The position numbers and the translations under genes were made by a program. From positions 110,183,005-110,247,004 of the forward strand of contig OZ010571.1 in the NCBI GenBank assembly GCA_963932145.1: a stretch of DNA of 64,000 nucleotides, in the 5' to 3' direction. Of this stretch, positions 1-10,530 are shown in pieces. Position 1 is the first letter of the stretch; each line of letters opens with the position of its first letter. The notes beneath the pieces are model-generated. The model worked only from the letters and a program-made list of their open reading frames with translations. It made no database searches and was not told the origin of the DNA. The DNA comes from Acanthosepion lycidas. Taxonomy: Eukaryota; Mollusca; Cephalopoda; Sepiida; Sepiidae.

Positions 1-45
<45 letters not shown>
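1..45. repeat. (TA)n microsatellite
   Basis: Pure TA dinucleotide run cut by the window edge, so its true length is unknown. Confidence 0.95.
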
Positions 46-48
<3 letters not shown>

Positions 49-93
49 GAAATGAAAGTAACATTGTCATCTCATTTTAAAAGTTATATTTAG

Positions 94-172
94 TCTGGGG
101 AGTTAAGTGGCCAAATATAAGCAGTAATGTGGTCACAGAAAATGACAGGGTTCTCCTGTTTTTGTGCATTTA
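94..172 (-). pseudogene. Tc1/mariner-type transposase fragment
   Basis: On the minus strand this stretch reads FCDHITAYIWPLNSPD, the block around the third catalytic acidic residue of a Tc1/mariner-superfamily DDE transposase. The same block occurs, more damaged, in the larger relic at 21783-22445 (TAYIWPPKS, stop, DCNTLDYY), and the two DNA segments align by eye. Only about 25 codons survive and no terminal repeats are visible. It is a dead fragment. Family membership is well supported by the second copy; the exact clade is not. Confidence 0.6.
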
Positions 173-932
173 ATTTGCAAATCAATATGTTTTCAACGGG
201 AAAAAGCGCAAAAACGTTAATGTTATTAGTATACCACTGCGATGACGTAAACAAAACACGATTTTAGCTAAAATTTCCAACCCTTTTAGAAAGGATTAAC
301 AAATTTCAAAAAAGAATTAAAAAATACTTTGGTCTTTCAGCTTAATAATAACAAACATTTTGGCGATAATACTTTATTTTTATTAAGTTTGTGGCCTTTT
401 TCATTACGCTATGTTGTTTTCCCGCGAAAAAGTTGAGTTACCTATTTAATTAGATTAGCATTCTTTTATATCAAAATTCTGGTCAGTCTCGTTGTTTTGT
501 AAAAATATTTAGTAGAATATCCCTTTTGTGTTCATATAATCTTTTATGTCTCCTTCAAATACTCTATTTCAAAAGATGTTGATTTATGCAAAACAAAAGG
601 CTCATAAAATATTCTAAAATAAAAAAAAAAGCGGTCTCTCCTGACAAACGCAAAGAATAAAAAAAAATGTATTGTTCTACCTACTAACTCTAGCAGAACT
701 ACAATTGAAAAGAATTTATCTAAACGCAACATAAAATTTGTCACAACCAATGGCGATTCTACAGAGTGGAGGCGCAGAAGGGACCAAATCAGTGCAGACA
801 AATTACACTGTTCTGTTAGTATTGACGTTAGTATTAACCCTTTCATTTTGTTTTGAAGTTAACCACTCTTGTCATGCAACAGCTTGAGAGTAGGAAAGAG
901 GGCAAGAATAGATCAGAACTCCACTACTATGA
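173..932. other. AT-rich stretch, no gene seen
   Basis: Contains A/T-rich sequence with scattered short ORFs lacking any recognisable motif. I see no repeat shared with the rest of the window. Confidence 0.5.
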
Positions 933-1371
933 ATGAAAATTTATTCCGTTTATTTTAGTGAAGTAACATACTTATACTATAACTCATTTCTAAGTTGTGT
1001 ATATGATAGTGGTGTAGAAAAACGTTGCTTGAATTTTCCCCACCTCCTCCACAGAAAAAAATCGGCCCCCAAGTGCTCGCTCATCACTTTCAGGGTTCCA
1101 GAATCACCACTGGTCACAACTATTTCTAAAACAATAAAATACATAATCACGACAAAACAAAACACTCAGCTAAAACTTGAAGGGGGGATTTACTCTATGA
1201 CATGTAATGACTGCCAAAAAGGATACATTGGAGAAACCTCAAGAAGGTTAAATAAAAGAATTATATAAAAAAAAAGAGATAAATTACAAAACAACACGTT
1301 AGACGCATTAGTAGCTCACCGTAATGAGACTGAGCAAAATTTTTATGTAAAAATGCTACTACAAATATAAT
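933..1371 (+). pseudogene. Penelope-like element GIY-YIG endonuclease relic
   Basis: The frame opening at 933 ends in GGIYSMTCNDCQKGYIGETS followed by RRLNKRI. GIY lies at 1185-1193 (codons GGG ATT TAC) and YIG at 1224-1232. This is the GIY-YIG nuclease that Penelope-like retroelements (PLEs) carry C-terminal to their reverse transcriptase and use to nick target DNA. A CC pair (C..C in CNDC) typical of PLE nucleases is present. A run of A at 1267-1275 breaks the frame. Afterwards a second frame continues with KRDKLQNNTLDALVAHRNET, the normal continuation including the HxxET motif, until about 1371. The upstream ~80 codons look like a decayed linker. Dead copy by frameshift. No RT is seen nearby; PLE RT appears separately at 62616-62952. 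Confidence 0.8.
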
Positions 1372-1847
1372 AATTAACACAATATGAATGCAATATAAAT
1401 TGTTATTACACTGCAGTTATGAACAAAAGATTTCAGCGTTAAATCAACATCTGATTAAATAAAAACAAACTTCTATAAAATTTAATTTTATTGTCAAAAT
1501 CAGATGATGCACATAAAAGACAAACAGAGGCGTGAGATGCAAGGCGGAGAATTCTCAAACATCAGTTTGTTGGTAAGAGAATACAGATTTGTTCTGATAT
1601 ATAAGTGGAGAAATAAAATGGTCTGTTATATTTTGTTGTTTTCGATCAGATGGCCTATTGTTTGTGGATAGTCCAACTTTAAAACCTTTTTCTTCTTGTG
1701 GCTAATTTTCATATTCGGATGATATAAATGATATCGAACTTAGCTAAAAGGAAAGAATTTACAAGATTTTTCGGTATAGAAAATTTACGTAACACAACTT
1801 TTCTCCTTTTTATTTCATACTTTAGTCCCGTAAAATACTAAGCCAAG

Positions 1848-1848
<1 letters not shown>
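1372..1848. other. No gene seen
   Basis: AT-rich sequence downstream of the PLE nuclease relic. It may include PLE 3' flank, but nothing recognisable remains. Confidence 0.4.

Positions 1849-1914
<66 letters not shown>
1849..1914. repeat. (TA)n microsatellite
   Basis: About 33 uninterrupted TA units. Confidence 0.95.
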
Positions 1915-1920
<6 letters not shown>

Positions 1921-2190
1921 TTCCGCTTGGTCAGTGATCATCTCGACGGAAATCATTAAAATTACACAAAGATGAACCCTTGTTATCGTCTGCTCATACG
2001 AAAGGGAAGAAATTGAGATAAAATTGCTTCCTGTTGTCGTCTCCAAATGTTTACATCGCGTGTAAGCGAATAAAAACGGGGAAAATTCAAATAATACAGA
2101 TCAATATTATTAATCGATAATTTAATGCAAAACTGTAAGTTTCAATTATTTTCACCCCATGCTTGTTGATTTGCAGCCTCGAAAAAATCG

Positions 2191-2191
2191 C

Positions 2192-2253
<62 letters not shown>

Positions 2254-2267
2254 GTGTGTGTGTGTAT
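2191..2267. repeat. (TA)n(TG)n compound microsatellite
   Basis: A TA run followed by interrupted TG/TATG. It abuts the PLE N-terminal fragment on its right side. Confidence 0.9.
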
Positions 2268-2324
2268 TGTGTATTTGGGCAGCAATCCTTCTTTTATACA
2301 AGTTTCGTTAAAGCCGACTGACAA
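2268..2324 (-). pseudogene. Penelope-like element N-terminal fragment
   Basis: The minus strand reads MSVGFNETCIKEGLLPKYT before running into the TG/CA microsatellite. A related peptide is encoded at 10568-10640 (minus; FNETGINEKMLPKYT), 10930-11010 (plus; FNETCIN) and 32473-32551 (plus; LFTGTY). The KYERNLLKINRQN...LLPKYT stretch resembles the basic region ahead of the RT in Penelope-like proteins. That assignment is inference; that the four loci share coding sequence is directly visible. Confidence 0.5.
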
Positions 2325-3036
2325 TGTATTACTATTTAGCTTTTTATTTAAATTTTCTTGTTTTCTTTTCTGATTTCTTTTTATTTATTTATTTTGTATT
2401 AAGGTACATCAACACATCCATGGGTTATTTAATGCTTAATTAAGATTTTTAGAAAAGGTTTTTATGAATGGAATATGTATTCTTTGTAAGAAATCAATTT
2501 GTATATCAAGTTTTATTGACATATTTTTGTAAACCGGATTATTGTCGAGAGTCAAATGTATTTCGGAAATGTATTGCTGCTAATATTTCTTTTTCAAAAA
2601 CTGTATTGCTGGTATTTTTACTATAAAAATCTATTTTTATACTTTCACAGTGTTTTAATCCCAGTTTTGGAGTTAACTATTTGACCATAGTTGGGACCCT
2701 AACAAGTTCTACGACCACGGGTCAGGATGAACCGAAGAACAATAGAAATTAAGAGGCGATTCTGCACTCTTCAAAACCTACCGAATCAGAGGTCTTGTTG
2801 CCAGATGTAGTTTATCATCATACCCAGGTCGATTTCTTTTGTGGACACAAAGTGTGTAAAAACTGTCCAATAGTTCTGCATATCCGGGCGCTTTTGGCTA
2901 TTCTTTTAGCCATTATCAAGGAAAATATTTATTTTTAGCTGAATGCATGGTGTTTTTATGTATTTGTCTAAAGTTATAGGAATGTTTTTGATAATGTCTA
3001 AAAGAATTGCCGAAATCGCTCGCATATGCTGAACAG
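2325..3036. repeat. Interspersed repeat (family Y) split by an inserted element
   Basis: Two flanks, 2300-2395 and 2846-3036, match the continuous copy at 36355-36640. Shared stretches include CGACTGACAA with TTTAATTTAAATTTT on the left, and TTTTAGCCATTA, TCAAGGA and TCTAAAGTTA on the right. The middle is occupied here by a VNTR-tail element (2399-2830). Function of family Y is unknown; it may be the region downstream of the PLE N-terminal fragment. Confidence 0.55.
2399..2830 (-). mobile_element. VNTR-tail element (VTE) copy 1
   Basis: Read on the plus strand, the copy starts with the tail (ATCAACACATCCATGGGTTA, TTTAATGC). It then has about three degenerate VNTR units (TGTATTGCTGGTATTTTTAC type) and ends in the 5' module: GGGACCCTAACAAG, GGTCAGGATGAACC, ATTAAGAGGCG and GATGTAGTTTATCATCATAC. 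The 5' module lies at the high-coordinate end, so the element is on the minus strand. It is inserted in family Y repeat, which dates it as younger than that repeat. No coding capacity. Confidence 0.75.

Positions 3037-3038
<2 letters not shown>

Positions 3039-3092
<54 letters not shown>
3039..3092. repeat. (TA)n microsatellite
   Basis: About 27 TA units. Confidence 0.95.
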
Positions 3093-3095
<3 letters not shown>

Positions 3096-3387
3096 TTACT
3101 ATGTATTTTATCTCAAGTTTCCATCAAAGGGTACTTATGGAACTTTTCTAAATATCTGTTATGCACACATACGTGTGTGTGCGTTGTTTAAAACTTGCAG
3201 TATTTATGGCGGCAGAGTGTTTCAGATCGGAGAAGTCTCATCCAAACAAATAGCGAAACATTTCAAATTTATCAAGATATCCTACTTGTTCCTTCTTTTA
3301 TCTTATTGGGTTGGGGAAAAATTGCGTTCGGTTATTAAGTAGAAAATTTATTTAATAAACCAAAGAAAGTTTTGGGCCAATCCAATA
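3093..3387. other. No gene seen
   Basis: Unremarkable AT-rich sequence between two TA arrays. Confidence 0.4.
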
Positions 3388-3394
3388 GACACAC

Positions 3395-3461
<67 letters not shown>
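3388..3461. repeat. (AC)n(TA)n microsatellite
   Basis: AC run passing into a long TA run. Confidence 0.95.
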
Positions 3462-3462
<1 letters not shown>

Positions 3463-3573
3463 GCATATTGCCATGACTTAAATAACATGATCCAATAGAG
3501 AAATAAATAAATTTTCACTAATAAAACTGATTTATTTACTGTTGACTTTGATCAGCCTTAATGAAACACTCTT

Positions 3574-4190
<617 letters not shown>

Positions 4191-4335
4191 CTAGACAGAG
4201 ATACCTGATGAAGACTGCAAATCACAATGGCCGAAACATTGTGATAATACCATCAAAGGTGAGAATATAAACGCCAATATAAATAATAACTCCTCATCCC
4301 AAAAGTTCAGACATAAATACACGTATAGTTTTATT
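4191..4335 (+). repeat. Repeat-end segment with CTGATGA...CGAAAC motif
   Basis: Contains CTGATGA at 4206-4212 and CGAAAC about 22 nt later. A separate hairpin, CACAAT...ATTGTG, spans the GAAAC. CTGATGA-stem-GAAA blocks also occur in Penelope-related repeats at 10831 and 32391, where the intervening stem is perfect. Here it is not, so this copy could not fold as a hammerhead core. Possibly a decayed retroelement end. Confidence 0.3.
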
Positions 4336-4639
4336 TTTATTTACTAGTCGATTTAATTATCTGTCCGCACAGACGTCTATAGACAGACAAACCCAGCGCG
4401 CGCTCGTGCGCACAAACACACATACAAACACTTTCTCTAAAACAATGGTCACGATTAGAACGTCATTATTTTCATTGTTATCGTTGCTTAAGCGCCGTCA
4501 CTGTCGCAATGTCCCCATCTCGCGTATACATCGAAAGCACACAATCGACGTTTTTCGTTTTTATTATCATAACTTGACGCTAATTTATATAGTGACAGTT
4601 TATGGTCAGTGAAAAAAAAAGGATAAACAAATTATGGGA

Positions 4640-4642
4640 GGA

Positions 4643-4675
<33 letters not shown>

Positions 4676-4691
4676 AAAGAAAAGAAAATAA
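4640..4691. repeat. A-rich/(GAAA)n tract
   Basis: Purine run of A with scattered G immediately upstream of the promoter-like cluster. Confidence 0.8.
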
Positions 4692-4726
4692 GTTAATAGA
4701 CTATATTTTATTTTCCTTCTGGGCTA

Positions 4727-4890
4727 TGACATCATACGTTGAGTACGGCATCCTAAGCAAGTGCCCGTTGACGTCACGTTGACCAATGTCGGCGACTGAA
4801 CGAGGAACATCTCCATGGAAATATGACGTATTCTCACTCGTGAGGCAACAGCGCAGCTAAATATAGAATGCCGGGTCGTTCTTAAAGATC
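4727..4890 (+). promoter_or_regulatory. Candidate pol II promoter: CRE, CCAAT and TATA/MEF2-like elements
   Basis: Within 140 bp there are TGACATCA (4727-4734), a perfect CRE palindrome TGACGTCA (4769-4776), CCAAT (4783-4787), a CRE-like TGACGTA (4824-4830) and CTAAATATAG (4857-4866). The last matches the MEF2 consensus and could serve as a TATA element. The segment is less AT-rich than its surroundings and all sites fit one plus-strand promoter, with start expected near 4890. No coding exon is visible downstream before the TATC array. It could belong to a host gene first exon, a non-coding transcript, or an old LTR. Confidence 0.4.
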
Positions 4891-5238
4891 CAAGAACAAG
4901 CGAAAAGTATTAAGCAAACAGATTTAATCCATTTATGCAATATTTGTCTGTCCGTCTCTCGCTCTCTCTCTTTCTCTCTATCTCTCGGTGTATCTATGTA
5001 TGTCATTTTTCATTTATGGGATTCGTGGGTCGATATCTGTTCAATGTGCTATGTTATAGAATATCAAAATAACACTTTGCGATGATATTTTTCTTTTTAA
5101 CTAGCGTTGTCTCTCTTTCTATCTGTGAGTATGTCTCGCTGATGTTGGGTGTCTGACTGATTATCGAATTATTTCGCTAAATATCTTTATCACCACACTT
5201 GTCTGTGTCATATGTGTCTTTTACATCCACGGTCGTTT

Positions 5239-5240
<2 letters not shown>
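4891..5240. other. Pyrimidine-rich stretch, no gene seen
   Basis: Includes short CT-rich tracts (4950-4990, 5110-5130). If the upstream cluster is a promoter, this would be transcribed leader. Confidence 0.35.
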
Positions 5241-5311
<71 letters not shown>

Positions 5312-5322
5312 CAGTCTGTTCA

Positions 5323-5379
<57 letters not shown>

Positions 5380-5390
5380 CAGTCTGTTCA

Positions 5391-5443
<53 letters not shown>

Positions 5444-5454
5444 CAGTCTGTTCA

Positions 5455-5495
<41 letters not shown>

Positions 5496-5570
5496 CAATC
5501 TGTTGATATCTATCTATCTATCTATCTTAGTCTGTTCATATCTATCTATCTATCTATCTCAGTCTGTTCA

Positions 5571-5607
<37 letters not shown>

Positions 5608-5654
5608 CAGTCTATTCATATCTATCTATCTATCTATCTATCTCAATCTGTTCA

Positions 5655-5711
<57 letters not shown>

Positions 5712-5722
5712 CAGTCTGTTCA

Positions 5723-5771
<49 letters not shown>

Positions 5772-5806
5772 CAGTCTGTTCATATCTATCTATCTCAGTC
5801 TGTTCA

Positions 5807-5871
<65 letters not shown>

Positions 5872-5882
5872 CAGTCTGTTCA

Positions 5883-5919
<37 letters not shown>

Positions 5920-5951
5920 CAGCCTGTTCATATCTATCTTTCTATCTATCA

Positions 5952-5983
<32 letters not shown>

Positions 5984-6040
5984 CAGTCTGTTCATATCTA
6001 TCTATGTCAGTCTGTTCATATCTATCTATCTATCTATCTT
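5241..6040. repeat. 0.8-kb (TATC)n array with regular 12-bp interruptions
   Basis: Starts with TCTG units, then runs of TATC broken about 15 times by CAGTCTGTTCAT or one-base variants (CAATCTGTTGAT, TAGTCTGTTCAT, CAGTCTATTCAT, CAGCCTGTTCAT). The near-identity of the interruptions means whole run-plus-interruption blocks were copied, so this is a minisatellite built from a microsatellite. It creates two open frames of more than 280 codons that encode only YLSI repeats and are not genes. Confidence 0.95.
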
Positions 6041-6160
6041 CCACTCTCACAAATTTTTAACATTTCCATAAAATATCTCGCGTCTTATTTATTCCTAGTA
6101 CCTGTAATTATATCCTTTGTTCTTTGGTATATTTTTTCCTTCACTCCTTGATGTGTACTT

Positions 6161-6165
6161 TCTTT

Positions 6166-6216
<51 letters not shown>
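6161..6216. repeat. (TTTC)n microsatellite
   Basis: About 13 TTTC units. The region to 6430 is T-rich with further scattered TTTC. Confidence 0.9.
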
Positions 6217-6429
6217 CCGTAAGATCGCATCTCGTTATTTACGTGTTTCTTTTCTTTGTCGTTTTCCTTTTCCGTTTATTTTCTTTCTTTCTTTACTTTT
6301 CATTCAAGCTTTTTCATTTCTTTCTTTTATTTATTTGCAAATCGTACTTTACCTTTGCTCATATTCTTCTTTCTTTATTTCTTTTTCTTGTCAATATTGT
6401 TTATATATCTTCTTTCTTTTTCTTTCCCA

Positions 6430-6430
<1 letters not shown>

Positions 6431-6499
<69 letters not shown>
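6431..6499. repeat. (TATC)n microsatellite
   Basis: About 17 perfect units. Confidence 0.95.
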
Positions 6500-6664
6500 G
6501 TAAATTACCTTTCTGTAAGAGTGATCTATATACTTTAACTTGTTCCTCAATATATTCCAAAAGCGATTATTTTGTTTTGACCGTTTATGTCTGCGTTACG
6601 ATGTTATCAATGTCACAGTCCATACCATCATTTTAATGTTTTCAAATTTCCTGCTTATTTCAAA

Positions 6665-6723
<59 letters not shown>

Positions 6724-6724
6724 T
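6665..6724. repeat. (TATC)n microsatellite
   Basis: About 14 perfect units. Confidence 0.95.
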
Positions 6725-7244
6725 TAAGTAGATAGCTCGTAACTCATTCTGGTTGTGCCTCTTCATATCGGAGATGAGTAATTAGAATGGTGATTTCAAG
6801 AATCACAGGCATTTATTATCCAACGACCTCCGACATCCTTCGGGTTTCAGAAGTTATTATAAATACATTTTTGTGCATTCTATCGACAGGTATGCATTGT
6901 GATGATTTGACGATGTTTACGCATCAGTATACTGACTTGTTTGCTTTTGATATTAAGGCTGATAGAATTAGTGGTCGTTTTTTTTTACCGTTTATGTAGT
7001 ATAGAAGTTAGTTTTTGGTAAATACTTTTCAGAATTTACACTTGTGTTTTGCTGATGTGTTGTGATTATACGAATTCAGTTATTATCGGATAGATGGCAA
7101 GTTAACCAGTGCGATAATGTAGTGATGGCATAATCAATGTGTTGCTTAGATATTACGTTAACAATTATTTTAGCACTGAATAGAGTACGCATACGACTTC
7201 GGTTTTTATTTATATACTTGGTAAATTATGTATTTTTCTGTTGT

Positions 7245-7245
<1 letters not shown>
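6725..7245. other. No gene seen
   Basis: Short ORFs only; no motif or shared repeat recognised. Confidence 0.4.
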
Positions 7246-7304
<59 letters not shown>

Positions 7305-7330
7305 TACACTTATATGTGTGTGTGTGTGTC
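7246..7330. repeat. (TA)n(TG)n microsatellite
   Basis: TA run to 7301, short spacer, then TG. Confidence 0.9.
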
Positions 7331-7527
7331 CGTGTGAGAGAGGAAGAATGTCCCTAATTCGGAAGTCTAATGATGAAAACGTATTACAAGTATTTATTTT
7401 TTAAACAACTCATTCCTTGCCAATGCACTTAATTCAGTGGTGAAGATTAATAAGATCAAACATTATACAGTGAAAATCACATAAAAAATAAGTATGACAT
7501 AAAAGCTTCCTTTCTCTCTTACTCTCT

Positions 7528-7541
7528 TATCTATCTATCTA

Positions 7542-7626
<85 letters not shown>

Positions 7627-7637
7627 AGGTAGATAGA
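7528..7637. repeat. Compound self-complementary microsatellite
   Basis: Order is (TATC)(TC)(TA)(GA)(TAGA). The halves are reverse complements around the TA centre, so the whole tract can fold into one long hairpin. Confidence 0.9.
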
Positions 7638-7965
7638 TGAGAGATGAGAGATCTATCTAAATAGATAGTTGAACTCTGAATCGCAGAGTTATTGCTTCCA
7701 GTTTCAATCGAATAAATCGAATCTAAAATAAAGATGCTTTAGACCCAACAGCATTAAAAGCTTGGCACCGCAATCATAGAATACTTTATTTTCTCTGTCG
7801 ATCCATGTTTCGATCTATCTTTCTGTTTTCTGTTACTTTGCGTGTCTTTAATTTTATTGTAAAGTTCGCTACTTCATTTGCTTTCTCTTATGGTTGTGGT
7901 TACATTTATATATTTGTAAAATGTACCATCTCCTTTCCTCCATTTCTTCTGTGTTCGTGTGTGTA

Positions 7966-7967
<2 letters not shown>

Positions 7968-7996
<29 letters not shown>

Positions 7997-8016
7997 TAGA
8001 CACACACACACACACT
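7968..8016. repeat. (CT)n and (CA)n microsatellites
   Basis: CT run followed after a few bases by a CA run. Confidence 0.9.
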
Positions 8017-8610
8017 TTCCCTATTCTTGTTTTATGAACCTTTTGATCAATCAACTGATCGATTTCTATTAATTTCTAATCCCATAGCATAACGTGTTTT
8101 CTAGTCTGTCAGAAAGTTTCCGTCTTTATCTGCCTCCCTTTCAACCATACTTTGCAAGTGTGTTGTATTTTATATTAAAATAGAAAGTCAAGCACTGCGG
8201 TTTGATCAGTGAGACATTCATATGCTCTAAACCGGTGGCAACCCACATCCCATCTTTTAAAACTACGTCTACTGCTATTCCTTGCCAGTTATCGCAGCAT
8301 GGATGTAGAATGGATGACTTTATTTCATTGGAGTTGATATAAAATTGGATGCATTTGAAAACGTGTCGTCTTGCATCCACTGAGTGAGTTAAACTGTTCG
8401 TTTTTCAAAGAATCAATAAAAAAAGTCAGATATCGGTGTCTGGTCCACGTAAAATGGCCGAACCAACAAACAATATATTTGTTTATTTGACATCGACAAG
8501 TCTTTACTATGTTCTAGATGCCTTATGGTCTAACAGTCGCCCAACTAATGTCACAGACCATTATTCCTACAATGAGCTTGATCTTTATTGAGTATAGCAC
8601 ACTTATGGAC
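8017..8610. other. No gene seen
   Basis: Holds a 79-codon minus-strand ORF (8141-8380) with no recognised domain. Nothing else stands out. Confidence 0.35.
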
Positions 8611-8742
8611 TTGTCTGTTTAACGGTATATCAACACCTTCTGGGTCATTTAATGCTGACATTTTCATTTTTTTTTTGGCGGGGGGAGCTTGGAAGTAATA
8701 AAAATATGATATATATTATTCTGTTTTACAACTGATTACATG
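8611..8742 (-). mobile_element. VTE tail subfamily, truncated
   Basis: Tail with AACGGTATATCAACACC and TCATTTAATGC, then GGAGCTTGGAAGTAATAAAA and TGATTACATG. It matches the first part of the longer copies at 9008 and 56695, then breaks off into the W repeat. Confidence 0.65.
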
Positions 8743-8743
8743 A

Positions 8744-8875
8744 GAATGAAAGAGAACTAGAAGACTTTAGAAGAATTCAGAAACCCAATCCTAAACAGGA
8801 AACAAGGGATAAACCACTACTCCTGTTCAAAAGACCGAAGACGCGTGTTAACCGGATGATAAGTGAACCTAACGA
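8744..8875 (+). repeat. Interspersed repeat W
   Basis: Shares GAAACCCAATCCTAAACAGG, AAACAAGGGATAAACCACTA and TTAACCGG with the reverse complements of 16773-16905 and 38366-38515. In the other two copies it continues into GTGGCATTA at the far end. A third partial match (CTTGCGTCTTAGTGGCATTA) lies at 57910-57935. Origin unknown; probably part of a SINE or MITE. Confidence 0.55.
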
Positions 8876-9007
8876 CACCTCTTGAGGGAAAAATCATAAA
8901 CAAAAAAAAAAAAAGTAAATAAATGAATAGTAAATAAAATTTTAGAGTTTAGGCGGAGTCGTATAGAAGTATAGAGTTGAATTAAACTTTAGGAGGATTT
9001 GATTTGA

Positions 9008-9726
9008 TTTGTTTGTTCAACGGTATATCAACATTTTCATGGGTCATTTAATACCGAAATTTAATTTTCATAGGAGCTTTGAAGTTATAAAAATATGATA
9101 TATTATTCTGCTATCGCAACTGAATACATGGTAGATGATACTCAGGTTTTCTGCATATGCATGTTTTTGTGGACAGAATTAAAATATGTGTGTTTTAAGT
9201 TGTACTTTTGTTGAAGTCATATTTTGGAATACAGTTTGATTTGAAATTGTAGGATATTCTATGGATTAATGTCCTAAAAGTGTTATTTCATGTTGGTAGT
9301 TTGATTTTGTTTAGCGACATATCAACATCTATGGGTGATTTAATGCTTGAATCTAAATATTTTGACACTGTTTTATGGCTTCAACTACAGATTAAATGTA
9401 TTGTTGGTCATTTTGCTATAAAAATTATTTTTGGTAATTCTGTTTTAAAAATGTATTGTTGGTACTTCTACTATAAATATGTATCATTGGTATTTTTTTA
9501 TATAATGATGTATTGCTGGAATTTTTACTATAAAAATGTATTTTTATACTTTCATAGTATTTGGGGGTTCATTACTTGCCCACAGCTGGTACCCTAACAG
9601 GTGCTACTGCCCAAATCAGGGTGGACCTGGGAACAACAGTAGTTAAGAGGTGGATTTACACTCCTCAAAATCTTCAATGTCACCATCAGATGCTTTGCTG
9701 CCGGATGTAGTTTATTGTCGTACCCA
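9008..9726 (-). mobile_element. VTE copy 2, two tails
   Basis: Plus-strand order: tail (CGGTAT at 9021-9026 pairing with ATACCG at 9051-9056), then about 240 bp shared with 56695-57000 (GAATACATGGTAGATGATAC, GAATACAGTTTGAT). A second tail follows at 9303-9340, then about five VNTR units (TGTATTGTTGGTACTTCTAC type) and the 5' module ending GATGTAGTTTATTGTCGTAC at about 9725. The same two-part order recurs at 56.7 kb, so the two-tail form is an element subtype or an old double insertion. Non-coding. Confidence 0.75.
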
Positions 9727-9794
9727 GGACTGTCTCAGACTATACCAATAGGTCAAGCTTCCAGAGACAGATCAGCTTATGGGCTTGGTTGGAT

Positions 9795-9890
9795 ATCAAG
9801 GCAACAGTCAAAAATGTCAAAGGGGGCAGTCACAAATGTCAAAGAGGAGTCACAAATGTCAAAGGGGACAGTCAGAAAGGAAATCACTTC
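9795..9890 (+). repeat. Short tandem repeat, ~24-bp unit
   Basis: Three to four diverged copies of a unit containing AATGTCAAAGGGG and CAGTCA, just beyond the VTE 5' end. Confidence 0.6.
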
Positions 9891-10192
9891 CGAGTTACTT
9901 ATTATACACATATCGTGTTTCTGAAATAAGTTATAGAAATCATACTATATAATACGCTAAATGCATTTGTATAATTCTGTCTGTAATATCTGTAACTATT
10001 AATGTTACTGGAGTTGGAACCCCAGGTGGCAGTGACTTTGTTATAACAATAGAGGACACTTCGACCTTTTTTACATAACCGGAAGGCAAAAAACCGACTC
10101 CGTGAAAAAGTAAAGTTGGGTAAAAATAACAGGAAAAACGCGAAAAACTTAATAATAATAATAATAAAGACTTTAAAAAAAAATGGATGTGT

Positions 10193-10295
10193 TGTTGGTG
10201 CAATGGATAGCGGCTCGGAATGAGAAATCTGAGAGCAGAGTTCGAATTCCGGTCAAGTTTCATTACATTTCACTTTCGCACAAATATACTTAGAA
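10193..10295 (+). mobile_element. tRNA-derived SINE head
   Basis: GTTGGTGCAATGGATAGCGG fits a pol III A box and GAGTTCGAATTCC (from about 10238) a B box, about 35 nt apart. It is followed by CATTACATTTCACTTTCGCA, the SINE body also seen in minus orientation at 11740 and 14935 (CATTACATTCACTTACGCG type). No cloverleaf is expected to be functional. Confidence 0.6.
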
Positions 10296-10530
10296 TGGAT
10301 TAATCTCGTCTGAACGGATATATGTTAAATAAAAGTGCAGACTGGGCATTGCTTGGAGAAAGATAACTCTAAATTCCACAGTCGTATGGCGAAACATATT
10401 TTATGCAGCTAACAAAAAGATCATGGAATTTAAAATGATTCTGTCATTCCGACTGCAATCGTTTAATCAATCAACAAATTAATTTTTTTATATATACCTC
10501 CTTTATTTAGTTACACATACCCATCCATCC

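Noticed and set aside
4206-4240. CTGATGA...CGAAAC as a hammerhead ribozyme
   Set aside because: The intervening sequence cannot form stem II; a competing hairpin covers the GAAAC.
5241-6040. CRISPR-like array (regular repeats with spacers)
   Set aside because: Eukaryotic microsatellite with near-identical interruptions, not unique spacers.
5199-6071. Two overlapping ORFs of more than 280 codons
   Set aside because: They consist of YLSI repeats translated from the TATC array; a stop-free 4-bp repeat keeps frames open.
8141-8380. 79-codon minus-strand ORF
   Set aside because: Looks moderately protein-like (GIAVDVVLKDGMWVATGL) but no family recognised and no supporting signals.
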